From: Curvibacter microcysteis
GTDB lineage: Bacteria; Pseudomonadota; Gammaproteobacteria; Burkholderiales; Burkholderiaceae_C
DNA: 64,000 nucleotides
NCBI RefSeq assembly: GCF_028649455.1
Contig: NZ_JAQSIO010000004.1
Location: 62,001 to 126,000, forward strand
Direction: 5' to 3'
Each line of letters opens with the position of its first letter. Positions within the stretch are counted from its first letter, which is position 1. This document shows, piece by piece, positions 26,715-34,975 of the stretch. Made by a program: the position numbers and the translations under genes. The notes beneath the pieces were generated by a model. It saw nothing but the letters and a program-made list of their open reading frames with translations, was not told where the DNA came from and did not search any database.

Positions 26715-27092
26715 TCAGAGCCAAAGCGGCGCTGGCGTGGTCGGGTCTTGCCAAGACTCGGTCACGGGGGCGTCCAGCAGCTGATTCCCGTCGTCCTCCA
26801 GCAAGGCCCTCGCGGGGCCCTTGGCGCGACGTGCACCTGGCAAGGCGCTGCGCCGGGTCGGCCGGTGCAAGACAGCATGTTTGCTGCTGCGCCCAGTGAC
26901 CCGCTGACGCCACAGCCGAAACGAAGAAGGCCGCAGGCTGCGGCGCATCAGGGCAATGACCGCCGCCTCAGACAGGCCATATTGCAACTCAATGGCCTCA
27001 AAAGAGACCTCGTCCTGCCAGGCCATCTCAATCACGCGGGAGTGTGCACCCGGGTCCAGCACGGGTGGGGTCAAAGCGGTGTCGGAGGGCAT
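26715..27092 (-). CDS. TIGR03643/DUF2805 family protein
   Basis: A 125-residue basic protein. Its first 70 residues match the family: RVIEMAWQDEVSFEAIELQYGLSE, then VIALMRRSLRPSSFRLWRQRVTGR, a helix-turn-helix-like pattern. The C-terminal ~55 residues (Arg/Pro/Ala-rich, then acidic) extend beyond the usual short family length as I know it. The function is uncharacterised. From memory, relatives often sit near photolyase or light-response genes, and here it converges with a BLUF photoreceptor. The frame is open upstream of ATG 27092, but only this start fits the family. Confidence 0.82.
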   Translation of the reverse strand: MPSDTALTPPVLDPGAHSRVIEMAWQDEVSFEAIELQYGLSEAAVIALMRRSLRPSSFRLWRQRVTGRSSKHAVLHRPTRRSALPGARRAKGPARALLEDDGNQLLDAPVTESWQDPTTPAPLWL

Positions 27093-27332
27093 GAACTGTG
27101 GGTCTGTCAGTGAGGGTGAATGAAAAAGTCCGGCCAGAGCCTGCGGGGCGGGGCCCCGTGAGAGCCAAATCAGGCGAACGCCACCCAGGCCGCCGGCTTC
27201 GCCCGCGCCAAGGGCTCGGCCCGACCTACCCACCGGCATTGAAGCAGACTCCTGCCAGAGCCCGGGATCAAGCTCGGAATGGCCCTGCACGGTCCCCAGG
27301 TTCAGGAACCTCGCAGGTGGATGCGATGCCCC

Positions 27333-28274
27333 TCAGGGGCGTCGCCACCGGGTTGTGGCAGGCTGGTTCGGCGACAGAGAAGCTGGGTGACCCCAGGCAC
27401 GCGCCACACGCGAAGAGACATCGCGCCCCAGGGCAGCACTGATGTAGGCACCGGCTTGGATCAACTGGGACAAATCGATGCCGGTCTCGTACCCGAGACT
27501 GTGCAGGAGGTAGACCACCTCTTCGGTGGCGACGTTGCCCGACGCGCCGACGGCATAAGGACAGCCCCCCAGCCCGGCGACGGAGCTGTCAAAAACACGG
27601 ATGCCCAAGTCCAGCGAAGCCACCGTGTTGGCAATGGCCATGCCATAGGTGTCGTGGTAATGGCCCGCCAACTGAGATGCCGGCAGCACCGACAGACAGG
27701 CCTCCAGCATGCGCCGCGTGGTGTTCGGGTTGCCACGTCCAATGGTGTCGCCCAGCGAGATTTCGTCACAGCCCATCTCACGCAAAATGAGAGCCACTTC
27801 GGCCACTTTGGCCGGCGCGATATCCCCTTCATAGGGACAGCCCAGCACGCAAGAAACATAAGCTCGGACCCGCACCCGATGGGCACGCGCGCCGTCGATG
27901 ACGGCACGAAAACGCGCCAGACTCTCTCGAATGGAGCAGTTGATGTTGCGCTGCGAGAACGACTCTGAAGCCGAACCAAAGACCGCCACTTCCTCGCAAC
28001 CGACAGCCAGGGCAGCCTCCAGCCCTTGAAGGTTGGGCGTGAGCGCGCTGTAGTGCACCCCAGGCACACGTGGCACGCGCCGCAGCACCTCCGCGCTGCC
28101 CGCCATTTGCGGTACCCACCGGGGCGACACAAAGGACGCCGCCTCGATGTAGCGCACGCCGGCATCCACCAGCCGCTGGACCAGTCCGACCTTGATGTCC
28201 ACGTCGATGGGCTGCTTCTCGTTTTGCAGCCCGTCACGGGGGCCGACTTCCACAATTTTGATGAATTCGCTCAT
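27333..28274 (-). CDS. mvaB: Hydroxymethylglutaryl-CoA lyase
   Basis: A 313-residue TIM-barrel lyase splitting HMG-CoA into acetoacetate and acetyl-CoA. Key residues are Arg13-Asp14 in VGPRDGLQNE, metal ligands His205 and His207 (GHYHDTYG), Asn247 and catalytic Cys238 in the signature SSVAGLGGCPYA. GAGG precedes ATG 28274 by 6 bases. With the reductase at 29466 it completes the route from mevalonate to central metabolism. It could also serve leucine breakdown, but no leucine-pathway genes are present. Confidence 0.96.
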   Translation of the reverse strand: MSEFIKIVEVGPRDGLQNEKQPIDVDIKVGLVQRLVDAGVRYIEAASFVSPRWVPQMAGSAEVLRRVPRVPGVHYSALTPNLQGLEAALAVGCEEVAVFGSASESFSQRNINCSIRESLARFRAVIDGARAHRVRVRAYVSCVLGCPYEGDIAPAKVAEVALILREMGCDEISLGDTIGRGNPNTTRRMLEACLSVLPASQLAGHYHDTYGMAIANTVASLDLGIRVFDSSVAGLGGCPYAVGASGNVATEEVVYLLHSLGYETGIDLSQLIQAGAYISAALGRDVSSRVARAWGHPASLSPNQPATTRWRRP

Positions 28275-28286
28275 GGGACCTCATGG

Positions 28287-28320
28287 GACTGGCCTGCGCC
28301 ACCCAAGGCGCAGGCCAGTC
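28287..28320. repeat. 14-bp perfect hairpin between the Bug gene and mvaB
   Basis: GACTGGCCTGCGCC (28287-28300) and its exact complement (28307-28320) flank a 6-base loop, 12 bases upstream of the mvaB start. A 12-bp palindrome (28351-28362) lies nearer the preceding stop. There is no T-tract, so RNA stabilisation, attenuation or processing inside the operon are all possible. Confidence 0.6.
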
Positions 28321-28374
28321 GGAACGCGGCAAGCCAGGTGGCCCGCCAACTGGCCTAGGCCAAGGTTCCTGTGT

Positions 28375-29367
28375 TCACTCGATGGTGATCTTGGCGGTTT
28401 TGATGTACTGGCCCCAGCGGTCAATCTCGCTGAGGTAGAAGTTTTGGTAAGCACGCTGGTCCATGTGCTCGACCACAAAGAACATCTTCTTGGTCTGCTC
28501 GACGATGGCCGGTTCTTTGAGGGTGGCATCGACCGCTTCGTGCACACGGGCGAGCACGTCTGCGGGCATGCCAGCCGGGCCAAAGATACCGACCCATGGG
28601 CCGCGCTCGACGTTGAGCCCGATTTCCTTCAGGGTGGGCACATCCGCAAACTCCGGCAGGCGTTGGGGCATGGAGATCGCCAGCAAGCGCAGGGCACCGT
28701 TGCGCAGGTGAGGCTCGACCGTGGACAGCACGTTGATCGAGCAGTCGACTTGTTGGGACAACTGGGCCTGCAGCAGGGGGGCGGTGCCGTTGTAAGGCAC
28801 ATGCAGCAAGTCCACCCCCTTGGCCTCTTTGAGGGCTTCCATCATCAGATGCCCAGAGGTCGCGGTGCTCCACGAGCCGAAACTCATGGGGGTTTTGGCC
28901 TCTTTCGCCATTTGCAAGAACTGATTCAGGTTCTTGGCGGGGTGAGCAGCACTCACGACCAGCGCGGCAGGGAAAAAGCCCAAGGGTGCGATGGCGACAA
29001 ACTCCTTGCGGGGGTCGTAAGGCGCCTTCTTCATGGCCTGGGGCGCGATGGTGTGGGACTCCATGCCACCGTACACCAAGGTGTAGCCATCGGCCGGGCT
29101 GCGCGCAGCCACCACGCTGCCGATGGTGCCGACGGCACCAGGGCGGTTATCGACCACGATGGCCTGGCCCAGGCGCTTTTGAAGGCTGGTGCCCATGAGG
29201 CGGACAATCACATCGCCGCCCCCACCGGCCGCCCAGGGCACGATGATCTTGATGGGCCGATTGGGAAATGCACTGCCCTGGGCGAACGCAGGGGGTGCCA
29301 AGGTCGACAGCATCGTGGCGCCGAGGGAGCCGAGCACCGAGCGGCGCTTGAACTGAGCTTGTGTCAT
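28375..29367 (-). CDS. Tripartite tricarboxylate transporter substrate-binding protein (Bug family) in the mevalonate operon
   Basis: A 330-residue periplasmic binding protein. Its signal peptide contains FKRRSVLGSLG (Tat-like) and cleaves near AFAQ. Signatures are FPNRPIKIIVPWAAGG, DNRPGAVGTIGS and ADGYTLVYG. It sits between the HMG-CoA reductase and lyase genes on the same strand, so mevalonate or a related hydroxy-acid is the likely ligand. That is inference from context; no TctA/B partner is adjacent. Confidence 0.92.
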   Translation of the reverse strand: MTQAQFKRRSVLGSLGATMLSTLAPPAFAQGSAFPNRPIKIIVPWAAGGGGDVIVRLMGTSLQKRLGQAIVVDNRPGAVGTIGSVVAARSPADGYTLVYGGMESHTIAPQAMKKAPYDPRKEFVAIAPLGFFPAALVVSAAHPAKNLNQFLQMAKEAKTPMSFGSWSTATSGHLMMEALKEAKGVDLLHVPYNGTAPLLQAQLSQQVDCSINVLSTVEPHLRNGALRLLAISMPQRLPEFADVPTLKEIGLNVERGPWVGIFGPAGMPADVLARVHEAVDATLKEPAIVEQTKKMFFVVEHMDQRAYQNFYLSEIDRWGQYIKTAKITIE

Positions 29368-29465
29368 GTCGATAGTCTCCGAATGATGGAATGGGTGAAA
29401 AGTCTCGCGGGCTTCGAGTTCTGGTTATCCAGCCGCCCCACTGGTAACAACTGCGGTGGGCGGAA

Positions 29466-30749
29466 TCACTGGCGGCGCAGTTCTTCCAACAGGGCCAACG
29501 CTCGGTCTGTGCGCACATCGTGCTCCGCAGCCATGCGCTTGGCGACAGCGTCGATTTCGTCGCCGGTGGCCCCCGCCACCAGCGCAATGTTGCGGGCGTG
29601 CAAGGCCATGTGGCCGCGCTGAATCCCCTCGGTGGCCAAGGCACGCAATGCCCCCAGGTTCTGCGCCAAGCCGACGGCAACCGCCACTTCACCCAGCTCT
29701 TGTGCAGACTGGACGCCCATGATCTTGAGCGACAACTGGGCCAGCGGATGGGTCTTGGTCGCCCCCCCCACCAGGCCCACGGGCATGGGCATCTCGATCG
29801 TGCCCACCAACGCGCCCTGGGTGTCTTTCTCCCAGGTCGTCAGCGAGGTGTAGCGCCCCGAGCGGCAGGCATAGGCATGGGCGCCCGCCTCCACCGCACG
29901 CCAATCGTTGCCGGTGGCGACGATGACGGGGTCGATGCCATTCATGATGCCCTTGTTGTGTGTGGCCGCACGGTAGGGGTCGATGGCCGCAAAGGTGTAG
30001 GCATCCAGCACGCCTTCAATGATCTCCTCGCCACTGCGTTCAGGGGTCCGCAACACGGCTGGTGTGAGCCGCACGCGGGCTCGGGACAGGCGCAGGTCCG
30101 CCAGGTTCGACAGGATGCGCAGCCGCACCGTGCCAGCCGTGAGCTTCTCGACCAGAGGCGACACCGACTCCGCCATGGTGTTGACGGTGTTGGCACCCAT
30201 CGCATCGCGCACATCAACGATCAAGTGCATGACGATCATGGGCCCGCGAGCGGTGTCGGGAAACACATGGACCTCGATGTCGCGGCAGCCACCGCCCAGG
30301 CCGATGAGGACCTTGTCGCGGCTGTTGGCAAGCGCCAGGATCTCATCACGGTGCTTCAGGAGCGCAAGCCGGGCGCCATAGGGGTCGGTGATGCCGAGGA
30401 CCTGGACCTGGGCGCGCATCAGCGGCCCCGTGCTGGAGGTCTGGAAGCCGCCGCAGTCGCGGGCCAGCTTGGCCATGTAGGAGGCTGCAGCCACCACCGA
30501 GGGCTCTTCAACCACCATGGGCACCAGGACGTCGCGTCCATTGACTTGGAAGTTGCCGCCAACCCCCAAGGGCAGTTCAAAGGTGCCGATGACGTTTTCC
30601 ACCATGCCGTTGGCACGCTCGACGCTGAGCGCACCGGGCTGGGTGATCAGGGCAACTTCGTCCTCCGACAGGTCAGTGATGCGCGCAAGATGTTCAACGC
30701 GCTGGGCAGGGGTGAGGGAACGAAAGTTAGGGAGGCGGGAGTCGACCAT
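29466..30749 (-). CDS. mvaA: Class II (degradative) hydroxymethylglutaryl-CoA reductase
   Basis: A 427-residue enzyme interconverting mevalonate and HMG-CoA. It aligns with the Pseudomonas mevalonii enzyme with a constant shift of one residue. Glu82 (VEEPSVV), Asp182 (DAMGAN), Lys266 (NKGI), Asp282 (GNDWRA) and His380 (RGHM) match the catalytic or binding residues E83, D183, K267, D283 and H381. That alignment sets the start at ATG 30749 although no strong ribosome site is visible. Class II enzymes usually prefer NAD(H) and run in the catabolic direction. It is the first gene of the operon, divergent from the MocR regulator. Confidence 0.96.
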   Translation of the reverse strand: MVDSRLPNFRSLTPAQRVEHLARITDLSEDEVALITQPGALSVERANGMVENVIGTFELPLGVGGNFQVNGRDVLVPMVVEEPSVVAAASYMAKLARDCGGFQTSSTGPLMRAQVQVLGITDPYGARLALLKHRDEILALANSRDKVLIGLGGGCRDIEVHVFPDTARGPMIVMHLIVDVRDAMGANTVNTMAESVSPLVEKLTAGTVRLRILSNLADLRLSRARVRLTPAVLRTPERSGEEIIEGVLDAYTFAAIDPYRAATHNKGIMNGIDPVIVATGNDWRAVEAGAHAYACRSGRYTSLTTWEKDTQGALVGTIEMPMPVGLVGGATKTHPLAQLSLKIMGVQSAQELGEVAVAVGLAQNLGALRALATEGIQRGHMALHARNIALVAGATGDEIDAVAKRMAAEHDVRTDRALALLEELRRQ

Positions 30750-30783
30750 GGGATATCGCAGGAGTGAGTGATACGGCATGGGC

Positions 30784-30824
30784 AAACTGTACTTTTTCTG
30801 TACCAAATTAAAAAGGTACAGTTT
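30784..30824. promoter_or_regulatory. Three-box operator between mvaA and the MocR gene
   Basis: CTGTAC (30787-30792) and CTGTACC (30798-30804) are direct repeats 11 bp apart. GGTACAG (30815-30821) is the inverted third box. Arms extend to AAACTGTAC and GTACAGTTT. Two direct boxes plus one inverted box is the arrangement described for MocR-type regulators such as PdxR. A further copy of AGTTTGACCA (30820-30829) recurs at 30869-30878 over the regulator start. Confidence 0.7.
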
Positions 30825-30877
30825 GACCAAACAGATCCTCCTCAGGGCTCTGATCGACGATGTGTCATAGTTTGACC

Positions 30878-32308
30878 ATGACAGTCGAAGGAACACCTCA
30901 GACACGCCGCGCTCGCAAAGGCACCCTGCCCGTTTCAGTGGCCGACGACATCGAGCGACAGATTCGCGATGGCGCCTACCAGGTCGGTGACAAACTGCCC
31001 TCGCTGCGCGAGATGGCCGCGCTGCACAAATACGCCAAGAACACGGTGGTCACGGCCTTTGAATTGCTGGTGTCGCGCGGGTTGATCGAGCCTCGTCGTG
31101 GTGCCGGTTATTTCGTGGTCGACAAGCCACCCTCCAAGGCGGCCGATGACGAGGCCGGGAGCCTGGGACGCGCGATCGACATCGTCTGGTTGATGCGCGA
31201 GCAGCTCAAGACCGAGCCAGGCGCCGTGGCCGTGGCCGATGGCTTTCCACCCGTCGAATGGTTGGCAGATGTGCGGCTGGACAAGTACCACCAGAAAGTG
31301 GTGCGCACCGGCCTGGGCTCGCTGTTCCGCTATGGCAGCCGCTTTGGCTATGCCCCACTGCGGGAACACCTGGTGCGCAAGCTGGCCGACTTTGGCATCG
31401 GTGTGGCGCCACGACAAATTGTGCTGACGCACGGCGCCAACGAAGCCATGGACATCGTGATTCGCTACTTCGTGCCCCCCGGCGGGAAGGTGTTGGTCGA
31501 TGACCCTGGCTACTACCCCCTGTTTGGCAAATTGAAAATGGCCAGCGCTGAGGTGCTGGGGGTGCCGCGCCTGCACGACGGGCCGGACTTGGATGCGCTG
31601 GAGCAACTGCTGATCACCCACCGGCCTCGGCTGTTCTTCACCCAATCGCTCGCCCACAACCCCACGGGGTCGGACCTGTCCGCCGCCAAGGCTTTTCGCG
31701 TGCTGCAACTGGCTCAAAAGTACGATCTGCTGATGGTGGAGAACGACCCCTTGGCCGACTTCAAGCCCACCTCGTCTCCGCGCCTGGCATCGCTGGACCA
31801 ATTGGAACGAACGATCTACATCGGCAGCTTTTCGAAATCGTTCTCGGCCGCCCTGCGGGTGGGCTTCATCGCCTGCGGCGCGGATCTGGCCAGTGACTTG
31901 GCCGACCTGAAGGCCTTGATCCATGTGAGCAGTTCCGAGTACTGCGAGCGCACCGTGGACGTGATGCTCAGCGAGGGCCATTACCAGCGGCACCTGACAC
32001 GCTTGCGCAGCCGGCTGGGCGCCGCAACCGAGGGTGCGCGAGCCCTGTTCGATTCAGTGGGGGCGACCCTGTTCGCACCGAATGCCCAATCGCTTTACCT
32101 GTGGGCCTCGCTGCCTGGGGTCGAGGATTCGATGGCCCTGGCCACCGCACTGCTGCCTCAAAACATCCGATTGGCCCCCGGCAGGATATTCAACGTCGAT
32201 ACCGCCGTGGTCTCGCCCTGGTCACGCTACAACGTGGGGGCGGTGATGGATCCGCGGTTCAGCCAGGCCCTGCACGCCGCTTTGAAGCAATTGGATTCAG
32301 GGCGTTGA
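30878..32308 (+). CDS. MocR-family regulator (GntR HTH fused to aminotransferase-like domain)
   Basis: A 476-residue protein. A GntR winged helix (about 15-85: [19 protein letters not shown]) is joined to a fold-type I aminotransferase domain. The predicted PLP lysine is Lys320 in [15 protein letters not shown]. MocR proteins use PLP adducts as effectors rather than catalysing transamination. Its divergent position points to control of mvaA and its operon. Neither ATG 30878 nor an in-frame ATG at 30860 has a ribosome site, so the message may be leaderless or weakly translated. Confidence 0.92.
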   Translation: MTVEGTPQTRRARKGTLPVSVADDIERQIRDGAYQVGDKLPSLREMAALHKYAKNTVVTAFELLVSRGLIEPRRGAGYFVVDKPPSKAADDEAGSLGRAIDIVWLMREQLKTEPGAVAVADGFPPVEWLADVRLDKYHQKVVRTGLGSLFRYGSRFGYAPLREHLVRKLADFGIGVAPRQIVLTHGANEAMDIVIRYFVPPGGKVLVDDPGYYPLFGKLKMASAEVLGVPRLHDGPDLDALEQLLITHRPRLFFTQSLAHNPTGSDLSAAKAFRVLQLAQKYDLLMVENDPLADFKPTSSPRLASLDQLERTIYIGSFSKSFSAALRVGFIACGADLASDLADLKALIHVSSSEYCERTVDVMLSEGHYQRHLTRLRSRLGAATEGARALFDSVGATLFAPNAQSLYLWASLPGVEDSMALATALLPQNIRLAPGRIFNVDTAVVSPWSRYNVGAVMDPRFSQALHAALKQLDSGR

Positions 32309-32310
32309 AA

Positions 32311-32343
32311 CCTGCCGTGGCAGGTGATGCATGTCGGTGCATC
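32311..32343. repeat. Two small hairpins after the MocR gene
   Basis: CCTGCC-GT-GGCAGG (32311-32324) and GATGCA-N6-TGCATC (32326-32343) lie just after the MocR stop. They have no T-tracts. They may protect the 3' end or help termination ahead of the convergent tmRNA terminator. Confidence 0.35.
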
Positions 32344-32399
32344 GACTGCCTGGCCCCCATCGCACGAGCATGGCTGCCACCGGGCATGGCCCCCCAATG

Positions 32400-32435
32400 A
32401 AAAAGGGCGTTCACCGGATGTTGGTGAACGCCCTT
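32400..32435 (-). terminator. Intrinsic terminator of ssrA
   Basis: An 11-bp stem GGGCGTTCACC/GGTGAACGCCC closes a 7-base loop. On the minus strand it is followed by TTTTT. It lies 11 bases past the mature 3' CCA of tmRNA. Confidence 0.92.
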
Positions 32436-32446
32436 GGACGTTATGT

Positions 32447-32824
32447 TGGTGGAGCTGGGGGGATTTGAACCCCCGTCCGCAAGCCTTCTTCGAACAGTTC
32501 TACATGTTTAGCGATCTGATTTGAGTCTCACACCCTGAACCGCGCAGTCGCACGCTGATCAAGACGCCAGCACCCTATTTTCTCGCTCCATACCAAGGTA
32601 CCCGGCACAGAACCAGCCAATGAAAATTACCCCACAGCCTGGACGTCTTGCGACACCCTTGCCCAGCCCATTGGCCGACTGTTGTGAGGCTCACCGGTGT
32701 TTAAGCGGCGAGTGCGAAACGTTCGTCGTTTGCAGTTAGTTTTTTTTCAGCTGTTTAACGAGGTGACTGAACCTCGACATGCCCTGCTGCGCGTCCGAAC
32801 CCACGTCGAAACCAATGCAGCCCC
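32447..32824 (-). ncRNA. ssrA: Transfer-messenger RNA (tmRNA, one-piece)
   Basis: A 378-base RNA that rescues stalled ribosomes. The 5' end GGGGCUG pairs with CAGCUCC before the discriminator A and encoded CCA (acceptor stem with one G-U). The T-arm contains GGTTCAAAT. The tag reading frame, 32733-32704, encodes ANDERFALAA and ends in TAA (32703-32701); the resume codon is GCA. The intervening GC-rich inverted segments fit pseudoknots. The tag resembles those of other betaproteobacteria. Its 5' end is only 12 bases from the gph stop codon. Confidence 0.97.
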
Positions 32825-32833
32825 AGACCCTCT

Positions 32834-32860
32834 ATTTTAGGCCTCGGGCAACCATTGCAA
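32834..32860 (-). promoter_or_regulatory. ssrA promoter inside the 3' end of gph
   Basis: A minus-strand -10 TAAAAT (32839-32834) overlaps the gph stop codon. TTGCAA (32860-32855) is a possible -35 with a short 15-bp spacer. Initiation would fall just before the mature 5' end at 32824. Confidence 0.55.
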
Positions 32861-33502
32861 GAGCTGCAGCGGAGATTTAATTTCCGCATGCGCCCCCCAG
32901 GCCTGGGTATCGGTTTTCTGGCCCAAATAGCCATAGCAAGCCGCCACGGTGCGCATGCCAGCGGCGAGGCCGGCGACGATGTCTCGCTCGTCATCTCCGA
33001 CATAAAGGCAATGCTCAGGCGCCAATCCCAGGCGACGGGCGGCCTCATACAAGGGCTCGGGGTGCGGCTTGGCGAAGGGGGTGGTGTCACCACTGACCAC
33101 GGCTGCCGCGCTGCTGAACAAGGGCATGGCCTGCGTCAGAGGCACGGTAAATCGCGCCGACTTATTGGTGACCACCCCCCAGGGCAGCTTGCGGCTGACC
33201 AGCGTCGCCACCAGTTCAGGCACGCCGTCAAACACGGTGGTCAACTCGGTCAGCCGCGCCTCGTAGTTTTGAAAAAACTCTTCGCGCAAGGCCGCAAAGG
33301 TCTCGTGCTCGGGGGTGATGCCAAAGGCTTCACCCAGCATGCCCCGAGCGCCGGCGCCTGCCATGGGGCGGTAGCGCTCATAGGGCAGCGATGGCAGACC
33401 ACGATCCAGCCGCATTTTGTCAGCGGCAGCCCCCAGGTCGGGGGCGCTGTCCACCAAGGTGCCGTCCAGGTCAAACAGCACGGCACGAATGTCTTTGAAC
33501 AT
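32837..33502 (-). CDS. gph: Phosphoglycolate phosphatase
   Basis: A 221-residue HAD-family phosphatase. The nucleophile motif is LFDLDGTLVDSAPDL, motif II is VVTNKS, and the C-terminal acid motif is GDDERDIVAG. The cap domain follows residue 20, as in Gph. It removes 2-phosphoglycolate formed in DNA repair and metabolism. It starts 12 bases after the ubiG stop, so they are one operon, the usual ubiG-gph pairing of proteobacteria. Confidence 0.93.
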   Translation of the reverse strand: MFKDIRAVLFDLDGTLVDSAPDLGAAADKMRLDRGLPSLPYERYRPMAGAGARGMLGEAFGITPEHETFAALREEFFQNYEARLTELTTVFDGVPELVATLVSRKLPWGVVTNKSARFTVPLTQAMPLFSSAAAVVSGDTTPFAKPHPEPLYEAARRLGLAPEHCLYVGDDERDIVAGLAAGMRTVAACYGYLGQKTDTQAWGAHAEIKSPLQLLQWLPEA

Positions 33503-33514
33503 GGAATGAACCTC

Positions 33515-34246
33515 TCAGACCGGGCTGCGGCGGGTGGACACCATGTAGTTCACGCTGGTGTCAGCATTCAGCGCATAGCGGCGGGTCAGGGGGTTGTAGC
33601 CCAAGCCCCGGGTTTGCTGCCAATCCAAGCCGGCATCACGGCAAAACGAGGCCAGTTCGGCCGGTCGAATGAGCTTGGCAAATTCATGCGTGCCACGGGG
33701 CAGCATGTTCAAGATGTACTCCGCCCCCACGATGGCGAGCAAAAATGCCTTGGCGTTGCGGTTGATGGTCGAGAAAAACACATGGCCACCAGGCTTCACC
33801 AAGGTGGCACAGGCGCGCACCACGGAGGCAGGGTCAGGCACATGCTCCAGCATTTCCATGCAGGTGACCACATCAAATTGGCCGGGCTGCTCTTGCGCCA
33901 AGGCTTCGGCACTGATTTCCCGGTACCGCACGTTGGGTGTTTGAGCCTCCAGCGCATGCAATTGCGCCACTTTCAGGGCTTTGGAAGCCAGATCGATGCC
34001 CAATACGTCGGCACCGGCTCGAGCCATGGAGTCCGACAAAATGCCTCCGCCACAACCGATGTCCAGCACGCGCTGACCTGCCAAAGGGGCCTGGGCATTG
34101 ATCCAAGCCAGGCGCAGCGGGTTGATTTGGTGCAGGGGCCGGAATTCGCTCTCGGGGTCCCACCAACGGTGGGCCAGGTCGGAGAACTTGGCCAGTTCGG
34201 CCGGATCAGCATTGAGCGCAGGAGCGGGGGTCAGAGCTTGGGTCAT
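33515..34246 (-). CDS. ubiG: Ubiquinone biosynthesis O-methyltransferase
   Basis: A 243-residue SAM-dependent methyltransferase making both O-methylations of the ubiquinone ring. The SAM motif is [45 protein letters not shown] near the N-terminus and [11 protein letters not shown] are UbiG hallmarks. Length is normal. It is separated from the upstream OmpA-family gene by that gene's terminator, so the ubiG-gph unit has its own promoter or uses read-through. Confidence 0.96.
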   Translation of the reverse strand: MTQALTPAPALNADPAELAKFSDLAHRWWDPESEFRPLHQINPLRLAWINAQAPLAGQRVLDIGCGGGILSDSMARAGADVLGIDLASKALKVAQLHALEAQTPNVRYREISAEALAQEQPGQFDVVTCMEMLEHVPDPASVVRACATLVKPGGHVFFSTINRNAKAFLLAIVGAEYILNMLPRGTHEFAKLIRPAELASFCRDAGLDWQQTRGLGYNPLTRRYALNADTSVNYMVSTRRSPV

Positions 34247-34270
34247 CCTTGGATTGTGAACGAAACAGGC

Positions 34271-34300
34271 ATAAAAAAAGCCCCGTTGCCGGGGCTTCTT
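34271..34300 (-). terminator. Intrinsic terminator of the OmpA-family gene
   Basis: The stem AAGCCCC/GGGGCTT with a 6-base loop is followed on the minus strand by a run of seven Ts. It lies 20 bases past the stop at 34319. Confidence 0.92.
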
Positions 34301-34318
34301 GATGTAACCCGAAGGGGA

Positions 34319-34975
34319 TTACTTGTTGGCGCGGGTGCCAACGACTTCGATTTCCACGCGACGGTTCTTGGCGCGGCCTTCGGCAGTCTTGTTGTCAGCA
34401 ACGGGTTGCTTCTCGCCCTTGCCTTCGGTGTAAACGCGGTTCTTTTCGATGCCCTTGGACACCAGGTAAGCCTTCACAGACTCAGCGCGCTTGACCGACA
34501 GCTTTTGGTTGTAGGCGTCAGAACCAACGGAGTCGGTGTGACCGACAGCGATGATGACTTCCAGGTTGATGTCCTTGACCTTGCCGACCAGGTCGTCGAG
34601 CTTGGCCTTGCCTTCGGGCTTCAGAACAGCCTTGTCGAAGTCAAAGAAAGCGTCAGCAGCGTAGGTCACCTTGCTGGCAGCCACTGCGGGAGCAGCGGCG
34701 GCGGGAGCAGCAGCGGCCGGGGCAGCAGGAGCAGCAGCAGCAGCCGGAGCAGCAGGAGCGGCAGCCGGAGCAGCCTTAGGAGCGATAGCGCCATCGCAAC
34801 CAGCCACGGCAGTTGCCGGGGTCCAGTTGGCATCACGCCAGCACAGTTCGTTGGTGCCGTTCTTCCAGACCAGTTCGCCGGTGCCGTTCTTCCAGTTGTC
34901 GACGGTTTGAGCGCCAGCAGCGGTTGCAAGGGCAGCGGAGGCAAACAACATCGCCACTTTGTTCAGTTTCTTCAT
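34319..34975 (-). CDS. OmpA-family outer-membrane/peptidoglycan-associated protein
   Basis: A 218-residue exported protein. Sec signal to about AAGAQ; then a short repeated motif (WKNGTGEL, WKNGTNEL, then CWRDANW); an Ala/Pro-rich linker (about 62-100); and an OmpA C-terminal domain with FFDFDKAVLKPEG, GHTDSVGSDAYNQKLSVKRAESV and NRRVEIEV. The last domain binds peptidoglycan. There is no eight-stranded barrel domain. GAGGAGAACC precedes ATG 34975, an excellent site. The gene is divergent from gyrA, and a strong terminator follows it, as expected for an abundant protein. Confidence 0.94.
   Translation of the reverse strand: MKKLNKVAMLFASAALATAAGAQTVDNWKNGTGELVWKNGTNELCWRDANWTPATAVAGCDGAIAPKAAPAAAPAAPAAAAAPAAPAAAAPAAAAPAVAASKVTYAADAFFDFDKAVLKPEGKAKLDDLVGKVKDINLEVIIAVGHTDSVGSDAYNQKLSVKRAESVKAYLVSKGIEKNRVYTEGKGEKQPVADNKTAEGRAKNRRVEIEVVGTRANK

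Noticed and set aside
32447-32500. A separate tRNA gene suggested by the T-arm and CCA end
   Set aside because: It is the 3' tRNA-like part of tmRNA; no anticodon stem is present and the 5' partner of the acceptor stem is 370 bases away.
34680-34790. Short tandem repeats that could be read as a repeat array
   Set aside because: They are Ala/Pro codons of the linker in the OmpA-family protein, not spaced direct repeats.
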